A DNA stretch of 64,000 nucleotides from Prevotellaceae bacterium (GCA_028723455.1 JAQYEW010000073.1:1-64000); one strand, 5' to 3'; shown: positions 27,347 to 36,831, counted from the stretch's first letter. A program made the numbers and translations. Notes: generated by a model not told the origin, from the sequence alone.

Positions 27347-28406
27347 ATTTCTGTCGTTTTACTTTTCCTTTTAGCGGTGCTACGCCTGTGTGTGTGGGTT
27401 GTACGCGTCGGATGGTGCCGTCGGCATTAAAGAACATGCGGTCGATGCACACTTGGCGGTGGAAGCCCGGACCGTTGGGCGTGGGTTTGAGGTAGTCCTT
27501 GTTGATACGATGATACACAATGTACCATTCGTCCCGATTGGGGATTTGCAGCACGCTGTTATGAGCGGGGCCATAGATTTCTTGCGAGGGGTCTTGGATC
27601 AGGACGATGGGGTCCCGGGCAACCTGAATGGGGCCGAGGGGAGAATCGCTGGTGCCATAGGCAACATGATAATTGGGGCTGCCCGTGTCATCCACGCTCC
27701 AAAGGAAATAATACTTGCCTTGACGGAAGAACACATAGGGTGCTTCGCGGAAAGCATAGTCCTGAAGCGAGCCTCCTTTGGGCGTGAGTACCTTGGTTGT
27801 CTCTTCCTTGATGCTCAACAGGTCTTCGCTAAGTTCGGCTCCGGCCATGTAGCCATTTCCCCAATAGAGGTAGTATTTCCCGCTTACAGGGTCTTGAAAG
27901 ACATCCACGTCAATCTCCTGGCCGCCGCCAACGCCTTGAGGCAGCCTGTTTACGATGGGCCGACCGCTGTCCGTAAAGGGGCCGACGGGTGTGTCGCTTA
28001 CTGCCACGCCGATGCTTTTGCGGTTGCGCTGTGTGTCGTGGCCGCTATAATAGAAGTAGTACTTGTAGTTCCCGTCTGCCTCCTTGCGCTCGATGATGCA
28101 GGGTGCCCAGGCATTGCCGTTCGCCCATGACACCTGCGTCTGCAAGTCCAGCATGATGCCACGGTGTTGCCAATTCGTCAGGTCCTGGCTTTCAAAGACC
28201 GTAAAATAGTAGCCACCCCATCCTGGAGCGCCGTCCGTGGTACTGTAGATATAGAACTTGCCTGTTTGGTTGCTGAAGAGAACTTCGGGGTCTGCGTGAA
28301 ACTCGGGCAGGATGGGATTGCCGCTGGTGCGTGTGGTCTTGTCCTTTGCGCAGATGGGCAGGCTTAGGACGATTGCAAGGCTCAGAAGAAGGTGCTTTTT
28401 AATCAT
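27345..28406 (-). CDS. Glycoside hydrolase family 43-like protein
   Basis: A 353-aa exported five-bladed beta-propeller enzyme, expected to act on arabinose- or xylose-containing glycans. After the signal peptide (about 1-20) the expected GH43 acidic residues are in place: Asp39 in EFHADPEVL (base), Asp166 in EIDVDVFQDP (pKa modulator) and Glu221 in FREAPYVFF (acid). YYFYYSG and YYLYWGN mark blade strands. The ATG at 28406 gives a proper signal peptide; longer in-frame starts run into aroB. Activity (arabinofuranosidase, xylosidase or other) cannot be told. Confidence 0.88.
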   Translation of the reverse strand: MIKKHLLLSLAIVLSLPICAKDKTTRTSGNPILPEFHADPEVLFSNQTGKFYIYSTTDGAPGWGGYYFTVFESQDLTNWQHRGIMLDLQTQVSWANGNAWAPCIIERKEADGNYKYYFYYSGHDTQRNRKSIGVAVSDTPVGPFTDSGRPIVNRLPQGVGGGQEIDVDVFQDPVSGKYYLYWGNGYMAGAELSEDLLSIKEETTKVLTPKGGSLQDYAFREAPYVFFRQGKYYFLWSVDDTGSPNYHVAYGTSDSPLGPIQVARDPIVLIQDPSQEIYGPAHNSVLQIPNRDEWYIVYHRINKDYLKPTPNGPGFHRQVCIDRMFFNADGTIRRVQPTHTGVAPLKGKVKRQK

Positions 28407-28431
28407 GTTATATTTGGATGTAAATGGATTT

Positions 28432-29484
28432 CTATCCTTCGCGCAGGTAGTCCAAGGCTTCGAAGATTTCCTCTTTCGTGGCTGTCTGGTTGATAAGTAT
28501 TCCGCCAATGTCAGCCAACAGGGTGAAGTTCACTTCTCCGGCAGTGTTCTTCTTGTCGTGTGTCATGAACTCGAAAAGGCGGTCGTAGTGGTCGCAGGTG
28601 AAGTCAAAGACACCATAGTGCTGGCGGATGAACTGAACGGTTGGGTGCAGCCTCTCCGTGGGGAAGCCGCAGCGTTTGGCACTCAGATACAGTTCGCATA
28701 TCAATCCCCATGCCACCGCATAGCCGTGCAGTACCGTGCGGTTCTGCTCCAGCGCCAAGGCTTCGAAAGCATGCCCTATGGTGTGCCCCAGGTTCAGTGC
28801 CTTGCGGATACCCTGTTCCGTAGGGTCTTCTGCCACGATATTCTCTTTTATCTGTACGCTCGCTGCCACCAGCTGCGTCAGGCGGCGCAGGTCCAAGGTC
28901 TGAAAGTCGTAGTCTAATAGTTCTGCCCAGTGGCTGCGGTTGCTGATAAGCCCGTGCTTCAACATCTCGGCGTAGCCAGAGAGAATGTTTTCAAGGTCCA
29001 GCGTACGCAGGAACTCTCCGTCCAGGATGACGCTCTCGGAGCAGTTGAACACGCCGATTTCATTCTTCAGACCTCCAAAGTTGATGCCCGTTTTACCCCC
29101 TACGCTGGCATCCACCATGCTCAACAATGTCGTAGGTACATTGATGTAGGCGATACCGCGCTTGAAAGTGCTGGCGGCAAAGCCTCCCAAGTCCGTTACC
29201 ATGCCACCGCCCAGGTTCACCATGAGGCTGTGTCGTGTGGCACCTCCTTGTTGCAGGGCAGTCCAAACGCCGGCAAGCGTCTCCAACGTTTTATGTTCGT
29301 CCGAGGGGCCGATGGTTATCATTCGGGCGGTTGCCATTTGCGGCAAGGTACTGACCACAGGCCAACATAATTGGAGGGTGGTTTCGTCCGTGAGTACAAA
29401 GAGGCGGTCGTGCGCGACCTTGTCTATGGCTGCGCTCAGTGTGGAGCGGATGTTTTCGCTAAGGATAACTTCTTGTTTCTTCAT
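28432..29484 (-). CDS. aroB: 3-dehydroquinate synthase
   Basis: A 350-aa enzyme for step 2 of the shikimate pathway (DAHP to 3-dehydroquinate; NAD and a divalent metal). Visible are the NAD-binding GGGMVTDLGGFAASTFKRG, the active-site stretch NVPTTLLSMVDASVGGKTGINF and the metal ligands around LNLGHTIGHAFEAL. The ATG at 29484 (MKKQEVILSEN) is preferred; a longer start at 29517 would lie upstream of the -7 element. The GH43 gene follows 25 bp downstream. Confidence 0.96.
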   Translation of the reverse strand: MKKQEVILSENIRSTLSAAIDKVAHDRLFVLTDETTLQLCWPVVSTLPQMATARMITIGPSDEHKTLETLAGVWTALQQGGATRHSLMVNLGGGMVTDLGGFAASTFKRGIAYINVPTTLLSMVDASVGGKTGINFGGLKNEIGVFNCSESVILDGEFLRTLDLENILSGYAEMLKHGLISNRSHWAELLDYDFQTLDLRRLTQLVAASVQIKENIVAEDPTEQGIRKALNLGHTIGHAFEALALEQNRTVLHGYAVAWGLICELYLSAKRCGFPTERLHPTVQFIRQHYGVFDFTCDHYDRLFEFMTHDKKNTAGEVNFTLLADIGGILINQTATKEEIFEALDYLREG

Positions 29485-29492
29485 AATCAAAA

Positions 29493-29523
29493 CAAAATTA
29501 GTGTTTTTCCTGCACATTTACAA
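29493..29523 (-). promoter_or_regulatory. Promoter of aroB
   Basis: TTG at about 29521-29523, a 20-nt spacer, then TAATTTTG (29493-29500) on the minus strand. Only 8 nt lie between the -7 element and the ATG at 29484. Confidence 0.65.
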
Positions 29524-29622
29524 GATGCAACCGTTTTTTTTTATATCTTGTTTAAACCATCGCCTTTGTGCAGTGTCAAAACATAATAAAAAGAGGAAAT
29601 CATACACTCCATACATTATATA

Positions 29623-32600
29623 ATGAAACGAATAAACTTTCTACTGCTGCTTCTTTTGTGTTCTTTGAACATGCAGGCGCAGAAGTACACCATTAGCGGC
29701 ACCGTGAAGGACGGTGCCCTTGGCGAACCTCTGACGGGCGCTGCCATTACGCTGTTAAATGTGAATGACAGCACTCAGATAGCGGGTGTTACGGCCAATG
29801 CCGACGGTCATTTTTCTTTACCCGTCAATAAGGAAGGAACATTTTTGATTCGATTTAGTTTTATTGGATATATTACCCAGTACCAACGTCTGACGCTGAC
29901 TAAAAGGACGCGCACTCTGCCTTTGGGCACCATTACGATGCACGAGGACGCGAAGATGCTGAAGGAGACCACTGTAACGGCCAAACTGGCGCAGGTGGAG
30001 ATGAAGGCCGACACCTTTGTTTATAATGCCGAAGCCTTTCGTCTGCCCGAGGGCAGCGCATTGGAGGCATTGGTGCGAAAACTTCCCGGTGCCGAAATTA
30101 CAGAGGAGGGAACCATCAAGATCAATGGCAAGGAAGTAAAGAAAATCATGGTCGAGGGCAAGGACTTCATGGGAGGAGATACCCAGTTGGCCATGAAGAA
30201 CCTGCCAAGCAAGATGGTGAACAAAATCAAGGCTTATGACCGCCAGAGCGATTACGCACGTATGACGGGCATCGACGACGGCGAGGAGAGTACCGTCCTG
30301 GATCTGAGCGTGAAGAAAGGCATGCGCGAGGGATGGCTTGTAGAGGCCGATCTGGGCGGAGGCACGGAGGACCGCTACACCAGCAAGCTTAATGTCCATC
30401 ATTTCGACGAGGACCTGCAAGTGTCCGTCATGGGTTCGCGCAATAATGTGGGCGACCGGGGATGGGGCGGCCGCGGTGGCGGCAACGGAATTACGACCAG
30501 CACCATGGGCGGTGCCAACATCAATTGGGAAAACGGCAAGAAGGAAAGAGAGGCCGGTTATCTTGAATTGGGCGGAAGCGTGCGCTATAACGGCAACCGA
30601 AACAGCACGCTTACGCGCTCCAACAGCGAAACCTTCCTGACATCCACCGCCAGCACTTTCTCCAACAGCCTCTCACGTGGCCTTTCGCACGGCAATAACG
30701 TAAACGTGGATATGAAACTGGAGTGGTCGCCCGATACAATGACCACACTGAATTTCCGCCCTAATTTCGGACATTCTGAAGGTGATAGCCGCAGTATCTC
30801 GCAAAGTGTAACCTTCAACAGCGACCCCTATGCCGCCGGGCTCAGCGATCCTTTGGCACAATACGGCACGATGAGCGACGTGGACGGCATACGTGTCAAT
30901 GCCAATGACCGCATGAGTCTGAGCGACCGCTATAGCAACAATGGCGGGGCCAACCTGACCGTCAACCGCCGTCTGAACAGCCGCGGGCGCAATATCTCGC
31001 TGGACCTCAGCGGAAACTATTCCAAGAGCCACAATCTGAGCCACAGCACCTCGCTGGTTACTTACTATCAAGGCGGTCGTGGCAATCTGGACACCTATCA
31101 GCGCAATACCACTCCCAACAAGAGTTACTCCTATCAGGGTCGCCTGAGCTACAGCGAACCTATTTTCAAGGGAGCCAACCTGCAGCTCAGTTATCAGGCG
31201 CAGCGTCGTTTCCAGGACCAGAACCGCACGATGCTCACCTATGCCGACCTGGCTCATGCCCTTGACTCCTTGGGGTACGGCAGTTACACTGCAGAGCAGC
31301 TCTATACGGGCTATCTGGGGGGGCTGGATGCACGCCAGTTGGTTCAGGACATGCAGAATTCTCAGTATGCCACCTACAAGGAACTCAACCACAACGCCAA
31401 TATCATGCTGCGATACCAGGCCAAGTTTGAGAATGACCAGAATCTGAACCTGAACGTGGGGCTCAGCTATCAGCCTCAGAAGACCCACATGGATTATCAG
31501 CGAGGCAATATTGACACCACCGTGGTGCGCCGCACCGAAAACTGGTCGCCCACGATGCGTATCCGTTGGAAAATCTCCAATACCAGCCAGCTGAACCTTC
31601 GCTACCGCGGTACGATGTCCCAGCCCTCGATGACAAACCTGATCGAGGTCATCGACAACAGCGACCCGCTGAACATTTCCATTGGAAACGCCGGGCTGAA
31701 GAGTTCCTGGACGGACCGCCTGCAATTCTTTTACAACAACTATATCACCGAGAAGCAGATGGGGTGGGGCACTTTCATGATGTTCAACAACACACGCCGC
31801 AGCATCTCCTCTGCTACCATTTATGATACACAAACCGGTGGGCGATACACGCGTCCGTTGAACATCGACGGCAACTGGAACACCCACATGAACGTGTTCT
31901 TCAACACGGCCATGGGATCCAAGAAACTGTTTAACATCAGCACACGGACGGGATTGAACCTTTCAAACAACGTGGGCTATCAGAGCGGCGACATGGACGA
32001 TGCCAGCCGTATGTTCCTAAGCAGCGGCGTTGGCGGAGGCGTTGACCTGGACGGACTTTTCGCTTATCAGCAGGCCATGGGGCTTATCCGCAAGCAGACC
32101 ACCAAGCAGACCTCCGTCAGCGAAAACCTGCGTCTGAACTATCGCAATGAGTTGGGAGCCAATGGGGATTGGAGCGTGGATTTCGGTCTGGAGGGCGATA
32201 TGAACTACATGCACGCACGCAACAATGTTCAGCAGAACGCCAATCTGGACACCTGGAGTTTCTCCTATGGCGGCAATACCACCATTACCACGCCCTGGAA
32301 CATGACGCTGGCTTCAGACATCCGTAAGGAAAGCCGTCGCGGCTATGAGGATGCCACGATGAACACCGACGAACTTATCTGGAACGCCACGCTGAGCCAG
32401 AACATGAAGAAATGGCTGGGCGATCACGACCTCACCGTCAGCCTTGAATGGTACGACATCCTGCGAGAGCGCAGTAATATCAGCCGCAGCATCAGCGCCA
32501 CCATGCGTCGCGACAGTTATAACAACAGCATCAACAGCTATGTGATGCTTCACCTTATATATCGGCTTAACCTCGTCGGCAATCGTGAGGCACGCAACAT

Positions 32601-32703
32601 GATGGGACCCGGCTTTGGTGGCCCGTACGACCGTCCCGGAGGAGGACGGTCCGGAGGTGGGCATCCCGGAGGCAGAGTCATCCGCATGGGGGATCACAGA
32701 TAG
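29623..32703 (+). CDS. TonB-dependent receptor-like outer-membrane barrel (1026 aa)
   Basis: An outer-membrane protein with a signal peptide (1-19), an N-terminal carboxypeptidase-D-like beta-sandwich (about 22-105, YTISGTVKDGALGEPLTGAAI), a plug-like region (about 130-230, LRLPEGSALEAL and IKINGKEVKKIMVEGKDF are its pattern) and a long 'OMP_b-brl' barrel. The C-terminal 30 residues are Gly/Arg/Pro-rich (GFGGPYDRPGGGRSGGGHPGG), an unusual tail after the last barrel strand. No SusD partner adjoins it, so it is probably a stand-alone barrel. The ligand is unknown. It ends before the hairpin at 32775-32801. Confidence 0.88.
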   Translation: MKRINFLLLLLLCSLNMQAQKYTISGTVKDGALGEPLTGAAITLLNVNDSTQIAGVTANADGHFSLPVNKEGTFLIRFSFIGYITQYQRLTLTKRTRTLPLGTITMHEDAKMLKETTVTAKLAQVEMKADTFVYNAEAFRLPEGSALEALVRKLPGAEITEEGTIKINGKEVKKIMVEGKDFMGGDTQLAMKNLPSKMVNKIKAYDRQSDYARMTGIDDGEESTVLDLSVKKGMREGWLVEADLGGGTEDRYTSKLNVHHFDEDLQVSVMGSRNNVGDRGWGGRGGGNGITTSTMGGANINWENGKKEREAGYLELGGSVRYNGNRNSTLTRSNSETFLTSTASTFSNSLSRGLSHGNNVNVDMKLEWSPDTMTTLNFRPNFGHSEGDSRSISQSVTFNSDPYAAGLSDPLAQYGTMSDVDGIRVNANDRMSLSDRYSNNGGANLTVNRRLNSRGRNISLDLSGNYSKSHNLSHSTSLVTYYQGGRGNLDTYQRNTTPNKSYSYQGRLSYSEPIFKGANLQLSYQAQRRFQDQNRTMLTYADLAHALDSLGYGSYTAEQLYTGYLGGLDARQLVQDMQNSQYATYKELNHNANIMLRYQAKFENDQNLNLNVGLSYQPQKTHMDYQRGNIDTTVVRRTENWSPTMRIRWKISNTSQLNLRYRGTMSQPSMTNLIEVIDNSDPLNISIGNAGLKSSWTDRLQFFYNNYITEKQMGWGTFMMFNNTRRSISSATIYDTQTGGRYTRPLNIDGNWNTHMNVFFNTAMGSKKLFNISTRTGLNLSNNVGYQSGDMDDASRMFLSSGVGGGVDLDGLFAYQQAMGLIRKQTTKQTSVSENLRLNYRNELGANGDWSVDFGLEGDMNYMHARNNVQQNANLDTWSFSYGGNTTITTPWNMTLASDIRKESRRGYEDATMNTDELIWNATLSQNMKKWLGDHDLTVSLEWYDILRERSNISRSISATMRRDSYNNSINSYVMLHLIYRLNLVGNREARNMMGPGFGGPYDRPGGGRSGGGHPGGRVIRMGDHR

Positions 32704-32774
32704 GCCGAAAGGCGATTGCGTGAAAACGCCGTGTCCGATAGAAATGTATCGTACTGAAAATGAGATAATATAAG

Positions 32775-32801
32775 CATGCCATGCCCGTCGGGCATGGCAT
32801 G
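32775..32801. terminator. Hairpin terminator between the barrel gene and pyrH
   Basis: A perfect 12-bp stem CATGCCATGCCC / GGGCATGGCATG with a 3-nt loop (GTC). T-rich sequence follows on the plus strand after about 10 nt. It lies between two convergent genes. Confidence 0.7.
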
Positions 32802-32835
32802 TGCATTTATACGTGTCTTTTTCTTATATGTTTTT

Positions 32836-33546
32836 TCAGGGGTGTACCAGGGTGCCAATCTCCTCACCCTGCATCACTTTCTTCAGGTTGCCTACGATGT
32901 CCATGTTGAAGACATAGATGGGCAGGTTGTTTTGCTGGCACATGGCAGTGGCCGTAACGTCCATCACCTTTAGTCCGCGGCGTAAAACCTCGTCATAGGT
33001 AATCTCCTCGAACTTCGTGGCGGTGGGGTCTTTCTCAGGGTCGGCGGTGTAGACACCGTCCACGCGCGTACCCTTCAGCATGACATCGGCCTCAATCTCG
33101 ATGCCCCGCAGGCTGGAGCCTGTGTCTGTGGTGAAATAGGGGCAGCCTGTTCCGCCGCTCATGATGACCACCTCGCCTTGTCTCATGGCATCGATGGCTT
33201 TCCATTTGCTGTAAAACTCACCAATAGGTTCCATGCGGATGGCAGTCAGCACGCGGTTCTTCTGCCCGACAGCATCCAGTGCGCTGCTTAGGGCCAGTGA
33301 GTTGATTACCGTGGCGCACATGCCCATCTGGTCGCCTTTGACACGGTCGAATCCCTTGCCTGCGCCGCTCAGCCCGCGGAAAATGTTGCCACCGCCAATG
33401 ACGATGCCAATCTCAACGCCCATCTGGGCAATCTCCTTGATCTGTTGTGCGTACTGGTTGAGCCGTTCGACGTCGATGCCTTGTTTTTGTTCGCCTGCCA
33501 GACTCTCGCCCGAGAGCTTGAGCAGGATACGCTTGAATTGTGCCAT
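32836..33546 (-). CDS. pyrH: UMP kinase
   Basis: A 236-aa hexameric amino-acid-kinase-fold enzyme that phosphorylates UMP to UDP. Motifs are KLSGESLAG, GGGNIFRGL, DQMGMCATVINSLAL, SGGTGCPYFTTDT and ADVMLKGTRVDGVYTADP. The ATG at 33546 (MAQFKRILLK) is the family start; a longer frame from 33654 would run through birA. It lies 31 bp downstream of birA and is probably co-transcribed. Confidence 0.96.
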   Translation of the reverse strand: MAQFKRILLKLSGESLAGEQKQGIDVERLNQYAQQIKEIAQMGVEIGIVIGGGNIFRGLSGAGKGFDRVKGDQMGMCATVINSLALSSALDAVGQKNRVLTAIRMEPIGEFYSKWKAIDAMRQGEVVIMSGGTGCPYFTTDTGSSLRGIEIEADVMLKGTRVDGVYTADPEKDPTATKFEEITYDEVLRRGLKVMDVTATAMCQQNNLPIYVFNMDIVGNLKKVMQGEEIGTLVHP

Positions 33547-33577
33547 AGTTTTTATGTTTGTATTGTTGTTCTGTTTC

Positions 33578-34333
33578 TTAGATGACGAATTGCACCTCCT
33601 TGAAGCCGTAGCGGCGTGTCTCGCCCAAAGTGGTCCGTAGCACGAGGTTGCCATCCTGTTCCACGTCCACTATGCTGGCCTGGAAGATGCCGTCGCTGTC
33701 GCGGAAGGGATGAATCCCCTCCTTGCGGTACAACAGGCTTTTGTACTCGGCGAACACCTCCGGCCAGGCATCCCCCTGTACCATGACATGAAGGATATGG
33801 AACTCGCGGACAACGGCATCCAGGACGAGGCTGCGCTCCACCTTGTGTCCCAGAACAAGGGCCAGGGATGTGGGGTTGGGTGCATCGCTTTCGAACTGTT
33901 GTTGGTTCACGTTGATGCCGATGCCTATGATGTTGTCCGTGATTTGCTTGCCCCGCAGTTCGTTCTCAATAAGGATGCCCGCCATCTTGCCGTCGCCGTG
34001 ATAGATGTCGTTGGGCCATTTGATGCGGCAGCCGGGCGCGAACCGGCACAATGCGCGGCAGATGGCCAGACAGGCGGCCACGCTGAGACGGAACATCCGG
34101 GTGGGCGGCAGCTGCGTGGGATGCGTAAGCAGGCTGAAGAGGAGGTTTTCTCCCGGCTTCGACTCCCAACCTCCTGTGGCTCCGCGTCCTTTGCTTTGAA
34201 ATTCAGCAATGACGAGGGTAAGCACGTCCCTGAGTTCAGGGGCGTGCCGGCGCGCATAATCGTTGGTGGAGGCGGTTTCCTCCAGTTCGACAACCCTGAG
34301 GCCCGGCAGAGGGGAAAGGACATATTCGGACAT
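33578..34333 (-). CDS. birA: Biotin--[acetyl-CoA-carboxylase] ligase (monofunctional)
   Basis: A 251-aa enzyme that attaches biotin to carboxylase carrier domains. The biotin/adenylate site SKGRGATGGWESKPGENLLFSL, KWPNDIYHGDGKMAGILIEN and GIGINVNQQQF are present, with a short C-terminal SH3-like domain. It lacks the N-terminal helix-turn-helix of the repressor-type enzyme, so it should not regulate transcription. The ATG at 34333 is chosen over 34408 because the longer frame crosses the promoter. Confidence 0.93.
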   Translation of the reverse strand: MSEYVLSPLPGLRVVELEETASTNDYARRHAPELRDVLTLVIAEFQSKGRGATGGWESKPGENLLFSLLTHPTQLPPTRMFRLSVAACLAICRALCRFAPGCRIKWPNDIYHGDGKMAGILIENELRGKQITDNIIGIGINVNQQQFESDAPNPTSLALVLGHKVERSLVLDAVVREFHILHVMVQGDAWPEVFAEYKSLLYRKEGIHPFRDSDGIFQASIVDVEQDGNLVLRTTLGETRRYGFKEVQFVI

Positions 34334-34354
34334 AAAATGCAGCGTGCTTTCAAG

Positions 34355-34362
34355 CAAAGTTA
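34355..34362 (-). promoter_or_regulatory. -7 element of birA-pyrH
   Basis: TAACTTTG on the minus strand, 21 nt before the birA ATG. The -33 position shows only a TTTC-like sequence. It is back to back with the tadA -7 element 11 bp away. Confidence 0.55.
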
Positions 34363-34373
34363 GCGAAAATATG

Positions 34374-34381
34374 TAACTTTG
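34374..34381 (+). promoter_or_regulatory. -7 element of tadA
   Basis: TAACTTTG, 7 nt before the tadA ATG at 34389. No clear -33 partner. The predicted mRNA would be leaderless or nearly so. Confidence 0.5.
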
Positions 34382-34388
34382 TGAAATA

Positions 34389-34838
34389 ATGAACCAGCGA
34401 ATGAACACGGAAGACGAAAAATTTATGCGTCAGGCACTGGCCGAGGCGCAGGCGGCTGCCGATGCGGGCGAGATACCCATCGGCGCGGTGGTGGTAAGCA
34501 ACGGGCGTGTTATTGCCCGTGGCCATAACCTGACAGAGACGCTGAACGACGTTACGGCTCATGCCGAGATGCAGGCCATTACGGCCGCTGCGGAATACAT
34601 GGGAGGAAAATACCTGACGGACTGCACGCTGTACGTTACCATCGAGCCATGCGTGATGTGTGCCGGAGCCTTGGGGTGGAGCCAGATACGTCGTGTGGTG
34701 TACGGAGCTTCCGAAGAAAAGCGCGGCTATCAGCGCTATGCTCCCCAAGCCCTGCATCCGCGTACCGAGGTGGCGGGTGGCGTGCTGGAGGAAGAATGCC
34801 GTGCCATTATGCAGCAGTTCTTCCGTCAGCGCAGGTAA
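34389..34838 (+). CDS. tadA: tRNA-specific adenosine deaminase-like protein
   Basis: A 149-aa zinc deaminase expected to convert A34 to inosine in tRNA. The zinc and catalytic motifs are HAEMQAI (HAE) and PCVMCAGAL (PCxxC), with GEIPIGAVVV at the substrate side. Two starts are possible (MNQRMNTED); the first is used here. It is convergent with the P-type ATPase, whose stop is 6 bp away. Confidence 0.93.
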   Translation: MNQRMNTEDEKFMRQALAEAQAAADAGEIPIGAVVVSNGRVIARGHNLTETLNDVTAHAEMQAITAAAEYMGGKYLTDCTLYVTIEPCVMCAGALGWSQIRRVVYGASEEKRGYQRYAPQALHPRTEVAGGVLEEECRAIMQQFFRQRR

Positions 34839-34844
34839 TTCGCA

Positions 34845-36746
34845 CTACACGCGCAGGGCGCGCATGGCATTCAGCACACAGAGCACCATGACGCCCACAT
34901 CGCCAAAGACGGCCAGGGGCATGGCATAACTGCCGAAGAGTCCCAGGGCAACGCCAAGAAGGATGGCAACCTTGATGCCGATGGCCGTCCAAGCGTTTTG
35001 CCGGGCGATGCTTATGGTGTGGCGTGCATGACGGATGGCGAGGGCTATTTTTGACGGCTTGTCGTCCATGAGCACTACATCGGCCGCTTCAATGGCGGCA
35101 TCGCTGCCCAGGGCACCCATGGCAATGCCAACGTCGGCACGTGCCAGTACGGGAGCGTCGTTGATGCCGTCTCCAACGAAGACCAGCGTGCCACCCGTGG
35201 CTTGTTCTTGAAGCATGTGCTCCACCTGTGCTACTTTGTCCGCAGGCATCAGGCTTGCGTGGTAGGCATTGAGGTTGAGTTCGCCGGCAACGGTGGCGGC
35301 CACCTTTTCGTTGTCGCCTGTGAGCATGACCGTCTTTTCTATGCCTTCGTGTTTGAGGCGGATGATGGCATCTGTGGCATCCGCTTTGATTTGGTCGCTG
35401 ATAACCAGATGCCCCTCGTAGGTTCCGTCAACCGCCACGTGGACGATGGTTCCTACATTTGCTTCGCACTCCTTGCACATTTGTATCTGTGCACCCTCGC
35501 TTTGCATCATTTTTTCATTACCCACGGCAACGCGTTGCCCCATGACAAGGCCCACGATGCCTTTGCCTGCCACTTCCTGAATGTCCGTGGCCACGAGTGG
35601 CACGGGTATGTGCTCCGATGTGGTGGCTTCGCGTGTGATGGCCAAGGCGATGGGGTGGGTGGACAAATGCTCAACGCTGGCGGCCAAACTTATCAGTTCT
35701 GCGGAGGAGAGGCGGTTGGTATGAACCGTAGTTACCTGAAAGACACCATGCGTCAGTGTGCCCGTTTTGTCGAAGACCACCGTGCGCGCTTTGGACAAAG
35801 CCTCCATGAAATTGCCGCCCTTGATAAGGATTCCTTTGCTGCCGGCACCGCCAATGCCCGCAAAGAAAGTTAGCGGAATGCTCACCACGAGCGCACAGGG
35901 ACAGCTGACGACAAGGAAGGTGAGCGCACGATAGAGCCAAATAGGAAAGGCATTGAAATAGGAGTCGGTGAAGAACGGAGGAAGGAAGGCCAGCGACAGT
36001 GCGATGAAAACCACAGCAGGCGTGTACACACGTGCAAACCGACGTATAAAGGTCTCGCTCTTTGCCTTATTCTGCATGGAATGTTCCACCAGGTCAGTGA
36101 TGCGTGCCGCCGTGCTCTCGCCGTAGACCTTGCTTGCCCGCAAGGTGATTACGGCACTTAGGTTGATAGTCCCCGAAAGCAAGGCACTGCCTTCTGTGGC
36201 TCGTTGGGGTAAGCTTTCGCCCGTCAGAGCGCGGGTGTCGATGGTGGTTTCCCCTTGGCAGACCTCTCCGTCCAAAGGGATTTTCTCACCAGGCTTTACC
36301 AGGATCATATCGCCCACTTGTATTTCCTCGGGGTGGGTGTCCACCCACTGCCCGTTGCGCCGGACATGTACCACGTCCGGCCGGAGATTCATCAGTTCCG
36401 AAACAGACCTGTGGCTGCGCTCTTCGGCATAGTGCTCGAACATTTCTCCTACCTGAAAAAAGAGCATGACGAAGACGGCCTCGGGGAATTGTGCCTCGGC
36501 ACCGGGCAGGAAGCCGATGAACAAAGCACCCAGCGTGGCGATGGCCATCAGGAAATTCTCGTCGAAGACTTTGCCTTCGCAGATGCCTTCCCAGGCCTCG
36601 TGCAAGGTTTCATGCCCCACCAGCAGGTAGGGCACAAGGTAAACCAACAGTTGGGCCCACAAGGGCATCGTCATGTTTTCTGTAAGCCAGTAGGCTGCGC
36701 CCAGCAGTAGGGCCGCCGCGATGATAAGCAGAATCTTTTTACGCAT
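34845..36746 (-). CDS. Heavy-metal P1B-type ATPase (Zn/Cd/Pb export type)
   Basis: A 633-aa metal efflux pump. Membrane helices flank an actuator domain (ALTGES), the CPx motif VSCPCALVVSIPL, the phosphorylation site DKTGTLTHG and the hinge VFVGDGINDAPVLARADVGIAMG. There is no N-terminal heavy-metal-associated domain, only a short cationic start (MRKKILLIIAAAL), so metal delivery must differ from classical ZntA. SCPCAL without extra His is of the Zn/Cd class. The ATG at 36746 is used because a longer frame crosses the -7 element. Confidence 0.92.
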   Translation of the reverse strand: MRKKILLIIAAALLLGAAYWLTENMTMPLWAQLLVYLVPYLLVGHETLHEAWEGICEGKVFDENFLMAIATLGALFIGFLPGAEAQFPEAVFVMLFFQVGEMFEHYAEERSHRSVSELMNLRPDVVHVRRNGQWVDTHPEEIQVGDMILVKPGEKIPLDGEVCQGETTIDTRALTGESLPQRATEGSALLSGTINLSAVITLRASKVYGESTAARITDLVEHSMQNKAKSETFIRRFARVYTPAVVFIALSLAFLPPFFTDSYFNAFPIWLYRALTFLVVSCPCALVVSIPLTFFAGIGGAGSKGILIKGGNFMEALSKARTVVFDKTGTLTHGVFQVTTVHTNRLSSAELISLAASVEHLSTHPIALAITREATTSEHIPVPLVATDIQEVAGKGIVGLVMGQRVAVGNEKMMQSEGAQIQMCKECEANVGTIVHVAVDGTYEGHLVISDQIKADATDAIIRLKHEGIEKTVMLTGDNEKVAATVAGELNLNAYHASLMPADKVAQVEHMLQEQATGGTLVFVGDGINDAPVLARADVGIAMGALGSDAAIEAADVVLMDDKPSKIALAIRHARHTISIARQNAWTAIGIKVAILLGVALGLFGSYAMPLAVFGDVGVMVLCVLNAMRALRV

Positions 36747-36774
36747 ATTCTTTACTGTTTTTTGTTTCGTACAG

Positions 36775-36782
36775 CAAAGGTA
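36775..36782 (-). promoter_or_regulatory. -7 element of the P1B ATPase gene
   Basis: TACCTTTG on the minus strand, 28 nt before the ATG at 36746. A second TAACTTTG lies further upstream near 36809-36816. Neither has a clear -33 element. No operator-like repeat convinces me. Confidence 0.45.
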
Positions 36783-36831
36783 GCGCAAAGCGCGTGCAAC
36801 ACGGTTGCAAAGTTAGGACTTGCCTTTTCGC

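Noticed and set aside
30673-31887. 404-codon minus-strand open frame
   Set aside because: Antisense to the 1026-aa barrel gene, with no start context or motif.
32775-32801. Palindrome considered as an operator
   Set aside because: Lies between two convergent genes; termination explains it.
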